Source: Musa acuminata AAA Group
Taxonomy: Eukaryota > Streptophyta > Magnoliopsida > Zingiberales > Musaceae
NCBI RefSeq assembly: GCF_036884655.1
Contig: NC_088339.1
Coordinates: 28,428,501 to 28,492,500, forward strand
Direction: 5' to 3'
DNA: 64,000 nt
Position 1 is the first letter of the stretch. Each line of letters begins with the position of its first letter. The notes under the pieces were generated by a model. The model was not told the DNA's origin, ran no database searches, and saw only the letters and a list, made by a program, of their open reading frames with translations. Of this stretch, positions 34,907 through 45,407 are shown in pieces. The position numbers were made by a program, and so were the translations under genes.

Positions 34907-36989
34907 AGAAAATTTATGGCTAGAAATAATCGATCTTGAAGTTAGAGAGGTGTAATTTGAATTTTTGAAGTGAGGCTTTTAAGCGCTTTGTGAAGAGACC
35001 GGCACATGAAGATCAATGTATAGAGAGAACAAACAATTTTGCTGATACAATACCCGGCAAGACCCGTTGAGGTCGGAGTATAATTAATTCTATGTCCTAC
35101 GGAAAAAAAAAAATGAAGAGGTGTCACAAGGTGATAGAGGAGTCTTGAAGCTCTCCCCTCGGTTCTTCTATTTCCTTTTTCCTTTTTTTTTGGTTTATGA
35201 ACAATATGAGGGTTATTTTGGCACATTTTCTTCATCATCAAGTAGAGTGTCATTTCCCTATCATGACATTTTTGCTACTAATTTTGGACATCATCAACCT
35301 TGATCCTCTTTCAACAACTTGGCTTGGTGAGATCAGGTTTGACATTTTTCTCTCTCTGTTACTTCCTATGACAGGTTGTTGTAGCACTCAAAGAGCTCAT
35401 GAACAAGAGATACTTCTGGCATCAGCAACATTTACTGATCTGCACCAGTGGTCCTGCATGAAAATACCTGCAACCAGGTCATTTTCCTCTTCCTGATTGA
35501 TAGTTTCACCATGATTTCACTGTCTCATTGCTATTCCTCTTCCAGTTGTTGCATGTCTGATGCTGCTAGTTGATAGATATCACCACATCACTGGTAGGAC
35601 CAGTTGATAGACGAGAGAGGCTTCCACCATACAATCTTCTCATTACCATTCTGTAGCTGAGAATGTTAGTCCACAAGATTTAAAACCTCAAGCAGATGGA
35701 TACATCTCTCTGTCTCCAGCTGTTTGCAGATCCAAATCCAACCCCTCCCCGGTGGCAATCCTTTTGTTCTCCTTGTTGCATCATAGGCTGGATAGAGCTA
35801 ACGCAGTTGGTTAATTTTAGTGTCTTGCAATCTTACCTCGCTGATTTCTTCTTCTTTTCCTGGCAACCCGGTGGAGCCTTCACATCAAATTTGTCAGCTG
35901 CTGCAATCTAATTCCAGCTTAAATGTAGGAAGACATGATTGGCATGGATCAAACCTACTGTAAGTGGCTTTTGCAAGATTGGTTTGGTTTGGTTTGGTGG
36001 TAAATGCTCCGGTCAACTACAGCTGTTGATTCTTCTCTGCTGCCTCGGTGAACTCGTCTTGGGTTACTTCTCTTGCTGGCATCCCATCTGCCTAAATTAG
36101 TGCTCCAGCCTTGCATGCGAGGAAGATCATGAGCTCAGAGTTGTCCTCAAGATCCCATCCAGGAGTTGAGGCACAGGTTCTTTAATGCTGCTGCTGCCAT
36201 CATTTCCAACCTGACCCCATGTCCATGAGGTCAAGATTAAACTCCGTGCCGGAGGACATGGAGTCCAAGAGAAAGATGATGATCTCACAGCATGATCACC
36301 GTGAGAAGCTCAAAAGCTAGAATTAGAGGAAGATAGGGAAAATGAGACCACCTCTTTACCACTCAAGTCACGATTTCTTCGTGTAGGTCCTGTTTGATGG
36401 CTGGCTCCACACCGTATCCACCATGGATGAGCACGTAGATACCATCAGCCACAGATGCAGACTGTAATTGCACATCAGCTTGCTGCACCATCCGAAAGTG
36501 TCACCCTCATTGATCACATCCGAAGTTATGATATGCCGTCAGCTGGGAAGATGCATCATGATTCGCAATGGTGGTGCAAATCTTGTAAAGGAAGCATTAA
36601 TACCATGGCATCTAAACAGAACACAGAATATTAGATGGGTCAATCAACCATTACAGACCTTCTTGAGACACGAAGCAGATAAGTCTGCATCCCGCAACCT
36701 CTCCTTTTCGCTTTGCTTTTTGCTTTGATTCACCAAGAATCCAACGCTCGTATTGAAACCCACCCACCCACCCACGTGAAATGTCCCAAAAGGAAGAAGG
36801 CAAGAAAAGTTGCAGGGTGTGAAGCCGAGACATGTCCTCTTCCAGCTGAAGGAAGAAGCAGCAGCTGCATGCAGGTGGGCAGAGAAGCCGACGCGTTTTG
36901 TGTCGTCCAATCCTTCTCGTTAAACCCCTCCCAATTTGATTTCTATTAGAATACACATTTGCATGAGGGCAAAATACCTCATTTTCAAG
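34907..36989. other. Intergenic, no gene recognised
   Basis: No convincing exon. Frames near 35197-35496 and 36468-36956 do not match any family I know. Around 36210-36260 there is a short inverted repeat with CCATGTCC and GGACATGG arms, too short to call. Confidence 0.45.
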
Positions 36990-37905
36990 TCTTGAGGTTT
37001 AACATCGTGAAGTTCAAACCATTTCTCTAAAAGAAATCCTCCCCCTTCTTAATATGTATAAATAGGGGAAGAATAGTTTCAATGTAAAATAGTTTTTTCA
37101 ATAATCTTTCTTATCTTTTATTTTTTCCAATATGGTATTAAAGCAAGTGAGACGAGCGAGACTCCACGGCCATCGAAGCCTGTCATTCACCACATCTCTT
37201 GCCTTTGCAGAGCAGAAAAGGGGGGAACTCTTTCCACTCTTTCCCGTCAGACTCGCTTCCTTGTCAGACTCCCCTCTCCATCCGTTATACGGTCGTCCGC
37301 TGTATGGCGCGTGATGCCTTCGCTACTACCCCAGCCGCTGTCTACCCCAACCACTATCGTGACCACACCTGGCGTCGCCATCAGGTGCGGCCACAACAAC
37401 GAGGGCCTGTTTTGGTGCGACCGATAGCTCGCCCTCGACAGTGGATCCCTCTCCAACCCCTGCCCGCTCCTTCCCTCTTCTCCTCCATGCGACCTTCTTC
37501 TTTACTAACGCCGCCTATACCGACCCCAAGCTCGGGTTGTCCATCGCCGTAGCATCGTCTTCATCAGGCTGTGATGTGCATCAATTGTAGCTCGTTGCCT
37601 CGCTGTCAACTGTCGATCCTCAGCTTTTGCTAAAAGCTAATCGCTACAGATTTCTCTAGCAAATCGCTATAGTTTTCTCCTCTGTTACAGCTTTCTCCTA
37701 TGCTGCACCTTTGCTGTAGCTACCTCCTCTACTACAACTTCCTCCTCTACTGTAGCATCACTGCTAAGATTTGAGTGAATCTCTTTACTCTGATAAGATT
37801 TTCTATATGAGGAAATCTCTCTACTGAGAAATTCTCCCTCTTAATATCTATAAATAGAGGGAGAATAACTTCAATGTAAAACAGCTTCTTCAATAATTCG
37901 TCTAT
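36990..37905 (+). mobile_element. Small copia/TRIM-like LTR remnant
   Basis: Two related segments flank about 650 bp: one ending near 37131 and one at about 37800-37905. Both contain 'cttaatat.tataaatag.gg', 'agaata.cttcaatgtaaaa' and a 'ttcaataat' tail. Right after the first, at 37132, comes TATGGTATTAAAGCA, close to the TGGTATCAGAGC primer-binding site (complement of initiator Met tRNA) typical of copia elements. The inside has no gag or pol homology that I can see. The size and layout fit a TRIM-type miniature element or a heavily deleted copia copy, with diverged LTRs. Confidence 0.55.
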
Positions 37906-38727
37906 TCATGCACCTTTGAGTGACTACATTCCTAATCGATTTGATGATTTATTTGCATGCTTCAGTCGTATATATACGTATAGCTGCAGTTGCCTCCTTA
38001 CTCGAGGGAGGTCGTCTGCCTCAGCTACAGGCACTAAAATCCCTTGTCTGTCATCTCTCACTATTCATACGGAGTTGCAAAGTAGATCGGTGTTCTCCCA
38101 TCAATGCTGCACTGCACCAGAAGAGAAAGGTCAATTGCACCTGGAAATGTTGGGTCGATTGAATTAAACTCGTTTACTGATTCGATCAATTGTGCCAACC
38201 CATCCTGACAGACTGCTTATGAACCCATTTAAAGTAGCTAATATGGGTCGGGAATCGTCAATTCCACATCGTTGAGGTGAAATCTCACTAATAAAGAGGA
38301 TTGGATTTTTGTTAAGCAGTAGCAGACATGTTAAAAACAAGAGTATATATATCCTTTGGCATTCCAAAATAGTACAGAGGGATGTGTATGCGATGTGTAT
38401 ACGATGGCTATGGAGGAGGATGCGAAGCTCCTCCAGAATGAATCCGATTCCATGGAGATGGTGAAACACGTTGGAGTCACACTGGGGACCAATTAAGTGA
38501 TGAAGGCAGGATTCGAGTTCATACTTTTGTGATAAACTGTCAGAATCTTTATCGATTAAACTAGTTGATGTCTTCATTAAAGGAATTTAAGGAAAAGCAC
38601 AAATAACTTCCACCAAAATCTGACAGTCGGTCTTCTATCTCCAAACGAGATCTAACTTTGTTGATCAGATTGGTGGATACTTTTGTGTGCAAGTGTTGAT
38701 TTCACCACAAAACTTGTGTGTTTGCAG
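37906..38727. other. Intergenic, no gene recognised
   Basis: Short frames at 37916-38167 and minus 38164-38577 show no recognisable domain. The 38.2-38.6 kb part is AT-rich. Confidence 0.45.
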
Positions 38728-38952
38728 GCAAATGATGATGGATTCTGGGCAGCCCTCCAAACTCTAGCAGACAAATGTAAGATCAACTTGGTCCCAAGGA
38801 AGAACCCAGAAGACATGAGTGGTCAGGACGTCACCGTCACCAGAGTCTCAGCAAGCGAGGGAGCAGTGAACATGCCTTCCATGTGGGACCTTCCTTGCAT
38901 TATTAGCCTGCCCTACGTCTACCGATTAACCCAACCCTTCAACGCTGCTTAG
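38728..38952 (+). other. Possible exon, 74 residues, unassigned
   Basis: A 'gtgtgtttgcag' acceptor precedes 74 open codons ending at a TAG. The peptide starts ANDDGFWAALQTLADKCKIN and continues with NLVPRKNPEDMSGQDVTVTR and a MWDLPCIISLPYVYRL segment. Composition and codon balance look protein-like, but I cannot name a family. It could be the last exon of a gene or a fragment. Confidence 0.3.
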
Positions 38953-39668
38953 GATTTAAGATTTGGCTTTACACCGATCCTAAAGCTCCACGATGCAAAT
39001 CCAAGAGTGCTCCAACACATCGTAGGAGGGTGTTCTTCCTGACCTCAACCGAAACCCTACGTCTCGACCACAGGGAGCGGCATGTCTTCAGAATCTCACA
39101 GTTGCATGTAGTGGGCTCGATCGCCATGTATTCGACGCCTTCTCTTCATTTACGTTACGATGGAGAAGACGGGTCAATCGTAGAGAGGAAATTTCCTCTT
39201 TTAAGGTAGCTGGTCGCCTTCTTTTCTCCACTTCGTTTCGGAATCACAAGTCCATCGGATCAAAGCCAAAGCGGAGACGGAGATTGCTATCTTCCTTTTT
39301 CTCTTATCTTCTCTTCATCTGCCGCCTTTCTTTTCATTTATGATCAGTCTCTTTGCTTCGAGCTGCAGTCCCAAAGGAACAGAAAGAAATCTCAGCTCTT
39401 TCAGTCTTCTATTACCTGTGAGCAATTAATATCGTCCTTAGAGCTCCTAAACTGAGGCCTTTTGGAATTACTTGTCACTGTCTATATTTGTTGTTGTATG
39501 AATTAAGAGAGAAGGAAGAGAGGTGTGACTTTTCAGGTAGCTTTTGCTTCAAAAGCCCTAGAAAAAGAGAAGCAGGAGCAGGAGCAGGAGCAGGAGGAGC
39601 AGCAGAGGCTTCTTGCACTCTCAGCAATCTATGCATAGATCTTGATCATTCTGTTTGAGCTCCACCAG
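38953..39668. other. Upstream region and probable leader of the LBD gene
   Basis: Contains a GGAGCA-type hexamer run at about 39578-39603. A donor-like CAG/GTATCGG at 39668/39669 may start a 5' leader intron of the LOB-domain gene. Confidence 0.35.
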
Positions 39669-39728
39669 GTATCGGACCGAACCCAATATCCTTTTCAGAC
39701 TTCAAAGATCTTTTTGAGGATATAAGAG

Positions 39729-39746
39729 AAACCCTAACCCTAAACC
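39729..39746. promoter_or_regulatory. Telo-box in the leader/promoter of the class I LBD gene
   Basis: AAACCCTAACCCTAAACC lies about 130-150 bp upstream of the ATG at 39876. It contains the telo-box AAACCCTAA, a cis-element bound by telobox-binding MYB factors and linked to Polycomb recruitment in plants. It could also be a chance short run of telomere-like repeat. Confidence 0.55.
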
Positions 39747-39875
39747 TACCTTTGAGAGCTGCCTTCTTCAGCTTCTCTGCAATTACTGTCCGACAAGAAG
39801 GGACAGATGAGGCCTGCGCGAGCCTGATGCGTAATTTGATTTTGCTGTTCCTAGGAAGGTTAAAGAGGAGGGGGC

Positions 39876-40682
39876 ATGTCGCCGTCAACGAGCTCGCCGT
39901 GCGCCGCGTGCAAGCTCTTGCGGCGGAAGTGCACGCCGGCCTGCGTGTTCGCGCCGTACTTCCCGCCGGACCAGCCGACCAAGTTCGCCAGCGTGCACCG
40001 GGTGTTCGGGGCGAGCAACGTGGCGAAGCTGCTCAACGAGCTCAGCCCGTCGCAGCGGGAGGACGCCGTGAATTCGCTGGCCTACGAGGCGGAGGCACGG
40101 CTCCACGACCCCGTGTATGGCTGTGTCGGCTACATTTGGCTCCTCCAGCACCAGCTCAATCAGGTGCAGCGCGATCTCTACGATGCCAAGAAGGAGCTCT
40201 CCACATACCTCAGCGCTCCAATTGCAGATCCGCAAAAACCTGCCCATCAACTGCTACACTACCGCCAACGGCTCCAGGGGGCGTCGCCATCAGCCGCGCC
40301 GCCAACCGTGACGGTGATGACCTTGGGTCTTGCGACGCCAGAAGCGTCATCGCACCAGCAGATCTTGATGCAAGAACTGCAACAGCAAATGGCGGCGGTG
40401 CAGCAGATCGCAGAAACTGCAGTTGCATCCACCAGAGAGCAAGAAATGCTGAGGAGCTACGAGCAACAGCAGAAGGAGCACGCCAGATTCAGTGCCGTGT
40501 CGATGGAAGGCGGTGGCCGGGGTTATTGTCCGACGGCTTTTGAGGGACTCTTGTGTGTGCAACAGCAGCATACTCCAAAACAGCAGGTGCTGCCGATGGG
40601 GAGGAGCTCTGGCCATCATCATGAGAGGAGTGGAGCGTTAGCTCCTGATACTTGTAGGCTATCCTTCCCGGGCAAAAGCTAG
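39876..40682 (+). CDS. LBD (AS2-like): LOB-domain protein, class I (AS2/LBD36-like)
   Basis: A 268-residue protein. The LOB domain runs from about residue 8 to 110, with the zinc-finger-like block Cys9, Cys12, Cys19, Cys23 (C-X2-C-X6-C-X3-C), the GAS block FASVHRVFGASNVAKLL (37-53), and the leucine-zipper-like helix around VGYIWLLQHQLNQVQRDL (84-101). The block FGASNVAKLLNELSPSQRED closely matches AS2 and LBD36. The C-terminal tail is Gln-rich. Members are plant-specific nuclear factors that set lateral-organ boundaries and leaf polarity. The start is the first ATG of this frame. A 5' leader intron (39669-39854) is possible, as known for AS2-type genes. Confidence 0.94.
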   Translation: MSPSTSSPCAACKLLRRKCTPACVFAPYFPPDQPTKFASVHRVFGASNVAKLLNELSPSQREDAVNSLAYEAEARLHDPVYGCVGYIWLLQHQLNQVQRDLYDAKKELSTYLSAPIADPQKPAHQLLHYRQRLQGASPSAAPPTVTVMTLGLATPEASSHQQILMQELQQQMAAVQQIAETAVASTREQEMLRSYEQQQKEHARFSAVSMEGGGRGYCPTAFEGLLCVQQQHTPKQQVLPMGRSSGHHHERSGALAPDTCRLSFPGKS

Positions 40683-43600
40683 GGATCTCTCCTTCATTTC
40701 TCGGTGGTATGGATTCTTTCTGTCCCTTTGTATTGTGAAGGTTACTCTCACAGATCATTGCCTCTAAAGTCAGCAATAATAAGCTGGGTGAGCAAACCAG
40801 AGTATGTACAGTCCACAAATGGCAGTGCAAGCAAGCATCGCTGGAATTTTATGTGACATTGTTCTGTTCTTGTTCGTTCCACCACTTTGAGGAACGGCTA
40901 ATCCTTCATGTAGTAGAGATGAACCTCTGCGTGAATACATCTTCTTGGAGACAAACAAGTTAATCCCAATTGATTTCAAGCTGGGTATGGCGATGAAGAC
41001 TCGAGAGAGAAAAAAAATGAATGAAAGATGAACACATTGGTAGCCTCTTGATACAGCCATTCGCTCAATTTTGATTAAGGAGGCGGCCCTTGCTGCTTGA
41101 ACTTTGCCTCGCAGGTGGGGAAATGGTCAGAGATGCAACCGGAGGGAAAAAGCTTACCAGCGGAATGGACAAGCAAAAGGAATGGCGCAGCATTGTGTTG
41201 CAGAAGTCAGCAATGGTAGGCATCAGGGCACAGCAGAATACAATTAGAATAATCTCTCTGTGCCATGTGAACATCCGATTCTTTTGCTGATATTCTTATC
41301 TGAACTGCTCTCCTTTTGCACCTTCTACAGCTTTTGGGCTATTTGAACACAGTGAGTTTGGTTTCTGCCATCGTGATATCAGTAACCATCTTGTATTTTA
41401 GCTCTTGTTCATTTCGGTCAATCTCATCCATTCATCTTTGAGCTCCTAAATGTCATGGAATACGTTTTACATGATTGCAATCTCTTGGGCAGTTCATCGC
41501 TTACTTGGTTCCAAGGAAAGAAGACTATATATATAAATGAAAGACATTCGTTTCTTTTGTTTCACATGGATTTCGACGCCCACATCATCAACTCGGACAA
41601 AACTGTTCACCTTCGTCCTTCCAGCGAACAGCAATGATCGCTGGGTCAAAATCTTGTGCTCTCAAACAATGACAGGTAGCAGTGGTCGCGAGGGTCCCTT
41701 CTCCTTTCCCTTTCTAAGCGACAGAGATGGAGCCTCGGAGGCTCTTAGACCCTCGTAGGAATTGGCCACTGCATGCTGTGAGGAATAATTAGAGCGAGCA
41801 GCAGGCTGTGAACGATAGTACACGATAGACTCCTCTTAGCTGCCTCTATGAGTCTGGTCCACAGGCTCTTATGTCGAACATGCGTACAAGGGAGAAGTCG
41901 ACAAGATGAGCAGCTTAGGTTTCATGGCCTTCCATCGTGGAAGCTTAAGTCATTGGAGTGAAGAGATTAACAGCGTAAATGATATTTCATTGGAGGTTGA
42001 AATTATTGCATCAGATGTGGCATTTTTATATGCTAAATTCGACAGTTGATGTCCTCGGAGCATAATTCATGATGTGATGCTTCGCAGGTGGCTTCCTTTC
42101 GACTCTACTTCGGCCCTCTTAACTCACTAGACTTGAGCCGTTTGGTCTCTATGGGTTTCATGCGTCACCCTCACAGGTTATGTAGAAAGAGAAAGGCCGA
42201 AGTATATTTGCAGATCTCTATATTCTCCCATGGAGAACATATTACAAAGTATACTGTTTTATATTTGGACTGATAAATGAGTATAAGCCAATTCAGCTGG
42301 ACGCAAAGAAGGTCATACTAGTTGAGTTAGTATGAATCGAACACAGCCAATAGTCAACTTCAACATTTCCAAGAGAAATAATAACTTCATGGGTGTTGAA
42401 GTCTCAACTCCTTGAGAACATCGAAGACGATATGGCACGTTAATAAACTCCATGAAAGCAATGGGGGAACCGAAATGGCATTCCAAACGATGAAGTGCCT
42501 TTCAGGATGACGTTGAAAATGGCATCACAATAGTGTTTTGCCACGTCGAGCCAAATCTCTCCGGAGAGCTGAAGAGAGAGATGACAGTTCTTTTTCTTGG
42601 AATTGTGAGCTAATGCTTAGTTCCGGTTGATATATTATGGAAACAGTATCGATCTCGACTCGATCAATGCCGATCACTTATACGGAATACATGCATAAAT
42701 GTATTTATTATTCGGAAATGGTAGAGCTAAAGGACTCGCTTGTTCGTCTCTTACTACATCCAAACCCTTCTAACCACTGTTACGTCGACAAAACGCATGG
42801 AAAGCTTTGGGGGGCAACGTGGGATACCATTGTACCGTAAGTATGCACGGGACAACATATCCGACATTTCCCTGCACTACAGGAGTGCCATGGAATCCGG
42901 TCTCCACATACTCTTTGTGCACAGTATTGACATATACTTCCTTCGATATCTGTATTCGATATTTATGACGTCAACCGGTCGCGTCGACAGGATATATTTG
43001 CTGGGAATATCGAGCACTCCATGGAATCCAAAGTGGGATGGGGTAACGTAACACGGCATGAGAGTGGGGTGCGAGATTGGCCACATCGCACGTTGGATGT
43101 CCGATACGCGACAAGTCACATGTGCCCACACTGCGCGGTTTGATGATGTCCGAGCCACGGCCGCTACAGCAATAAGTACAGCTACCCATACAGCTACAGC
43201 ACGAGGACGTCAGCGGTGTAGGATAGCGACACTGCTGTTTGTCCCGTCCCCAAGCGATCCTTTTTCATGTTTTCCTCTTTTATTTTTGGCTTTTTTTTTT
43301 AATTATTACGATTATGTTGTTGATATTGATTCGTCGATCAACAAGTATACTGGGCCTCAGGGCCCAAATAAAGCCGGGCCCAATAACAACCCGTGTTCTC
43401 ACCGGCGAGAGAGCTCCCGAAGCATCCATCCCTCCAAAGGTCGTGGTGGTGGAGTCGACGGAGATAACGAGTTCTCAAGTATTGATGATGGATGAAGCAA
43501 GGCACATTGCTATTGCAAGCATTGAAAGTACTGTGGGAGCTCTCAGTCACCTTTTCTGTGGTTCCTCTTCCCATCAGAAACACCATTTGGGTGGGTGGGA

Positions 43601-44533
43601 GAATCACATGCAATTGTTTCATAAGAAACGTGTTTGCTTGTAAGTATGGATAAAAATCAACAAGAATATTTTATATGATTAAAATGAAGCTAAAGAAAGG
43701 TTCATCTTTGTTGGGCTAATTAGATTAGGTTGTCACCAGGGAAATGAGTTTTCGAGTTTAGGTTGTCACCAAAAGATTAGATGATCAACCTTAGGAGAAG
43801 AGGCTTCCTCGATCACATCTGCATGAGAAACTCGGTAGACTTCCAGACGGATATGTGGTCATCATCGGTTAATGTCGACTGTTTACCTGCCCACATAATT
43901 GTGCATGTGGAAGGAAGCAAACTTGTGTTCAAGTTCTTCTTTTGCCTCAGTGCCAAACTCTCCCCCACCCTCGCCATCCGCATCCACACAGCACGCATCA
44001 TCTCCTCCATTCTCAGGTCATCCTGATGTCACGGCTTAGAAAAAGTATGCGGTCGTTGTTTTTGACCGGAGAGAGAGTGGGGTCTTCAGTCTCCACCCCA
44101 ACTCACTGTCACATACACCGTGCACTCACACCTCTCCTTCCTCTCTGGCTTCCCACCATGCTTCTTTAGTTGACCCGTCTTCTTCTTCTTCTTTGTTGCT
44201 GTTCTCTTCCAACCGCAGCAGCCACCCAACCCTGCTTTGATACTTCCCTTTCTAGCTGTAAAACTATGTGAGCTGTAGCGTGCCAGCGGGCTTATTTAAT
44301 ATGAATGCAACTGTGTTTTCTTCCACACTAAAACAATCACTTGCTCTTCTTTAGATCTTAGGACTAACAAAACCTAAGTCGTAGCTGGGAGATGAAGTCA
44401 AGTCAAGCTCAAATGAAGCATATGCATGGTTTATTAGGCCATTTAAATGTGGCAAATAATAGAGTGGAAGAGCCAGTTCAAAGTAAGCAGCTGAAAAGTC
44501 CAAGTCTCCTTCTTCAACTCTTCTCGCCTCTCC
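40683..44533. other. Intergenic, no gene recognised
   Basis: About 3.9 kb with scattered short frames (for example 41455-41758, 42637-43051, 43058-43643), none with a recognisable domain. AT-rich with local GC-richer parts near 43060-43460. Confidence 0.45.
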
Positions 44534-44540
44534 TATAAAG
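44534..44540 (+). promoter_or_regulatory. TATA box of the ZAT gene
   Basis: TATAAAG lies about 142 bp upstream of the ATG at 44676. Confidence 0.55.
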
Positions 44541-44610
44541 AACCCACTCTTCGCTGCCAAAGCTCCATTCCAACAAGTCCACAAAGACCTCAAGCCTGCG
44601 TTGTTTCCTA

Positions 44611-44644
44611 TCTTCTTCTTCTTCTTCTTCTTCTTCTTCTTCTT
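44611..44644 (+). repeat. (TTC)n tract in the ZAT 5' leader
   Basis: Roughly eleven TTC repeats lie between the TATA box and the ATG, so they are probably transcribed. Pyrimidine-rich leaders are common in plants and can raise expression. Confidence 0.85.
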
Positions 44645-44675
44645 GGTATTATCATCTATTTCTTAGGAGAATTCC

Positions 44676-45407
44676 ATGGCAATCGAAGCTGTGGAGATAA
44701 GAACGACGGCTTCGATCCCACCGCCAAGCGCCGAGATGAGCGACGAGGAGTTGCCGCACATCGAAGGGTGGGCGAAGCGGAAGCGGTCCAAGCGCCACCG
44801 CTTCTTTGATCACCCGCCCACGGAAGAGGAATACTTGGCCCTCTGTCTCGTCATGCTCGCCCGTGATGGATCCGGTCATCGCCCGCCGTCGTTAACCTCC
44901 GACTCGGAGGCGGCGCCGCCGCCGGCGAAGTTCCAGTACAAGTGCTCCGTCTGCGGAAAGGCCTTCGGCTCATACCAGGCCCTTGGCGGGCACAAGACCA
45001 GTCACCGGAAGCCCACCGGTGGCGCCGACGAAGCCTCCGTCGCGTCAACGGCGGCCTCGGCCTCGGGCTCCTCCACCGCCGGCGCCGCATCTGGCGGTGG
45101 CAGGTTGCACCAGTGCTCGGTGTGCCTGAAGACGTTCCCTTCGGGTCAGGCGCTCGGAGGCCACAAGAGGCGCCACTACGAGGGAAGCCTCGGCAGCAGT
45201 GCCGCCGCGGTGGCGCCGGCGACGTCGGAGGGCGCGAGCTCGAGCCACCGGGGGTTGGATCTGACCGTGGCGGCGTTGCCCGAGTTCGAGTTCGACGGCG
45301 TCAGGCGCTGTCTGGCGGCAGCGGCCGCGGCGACTGCGGCGGCGGAGGATGAGGAGGTGCAGAGCCCACTGGCTTTCAAGAAACCGAGGCTTCTCATCCC
45401 GACTTAA
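44676..45407 (+). CDS. ZAT-like: Two-finger C2H2 zinc finger repressor (ZAT10/ZAT6 type), single exon
   Basis: A 243-residue intronless protein. Basic RKRSKRHR at about 35-42 (B-box/NLS) is followed by [16 protein letters not shown] (50-65), the family L-box. Finger 1 has Cys90, Cys93, His106, His110; finger 2 has Cys147, Cys150, His163, His167. Both carry QALGGH, the plant-specific DNA-contacting motif. Near the C-terminus [11 protein letters not shown] (194-204) is an EAR repression motif. Members act in the nucleus as rapid stress-induced repressors (salt, cold, drought, oxidative). The domain order and length fit ZAT10/STZ and ZAT6. ATG 44676 is the first start in a favourable context (TTCCATGGC). 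Confidence 0.95.
   Translation: MAIEAVEIRTTASIPPPSAEMSDEELPHIEGWAKRKRSKRHRFFDHPPTEEEYLALCLVMLARDGSGHRPPSLTSDSEAAPPPAKFQYKCSVCGKAFGSYQALGGHKTSHRKPTGGADEASVASTAASASGSSTAGAASGGGRLHQCSVCLKTFPSGQALGGHKRRHYEGSLGSSAAAVAPATSEGASSSHRGLDLTVAALPEFEFDGVRRCLAAAAAATAAAEDEEVQSPLAFKKPRLLIPT

Noticed and set aside
36210..36260. Short inverted repeat CCATGTCC ... GGACATGG
   Set aside because: Eight-base arms with a loop of about 35 bases are expected by chance in a 64-kb window.
39827..40543. 238-codon frame overlapping the LBD gene
   Set aside because: It is out of frame with the conserved LOB domain; only its possible role as an upstream start is reported.
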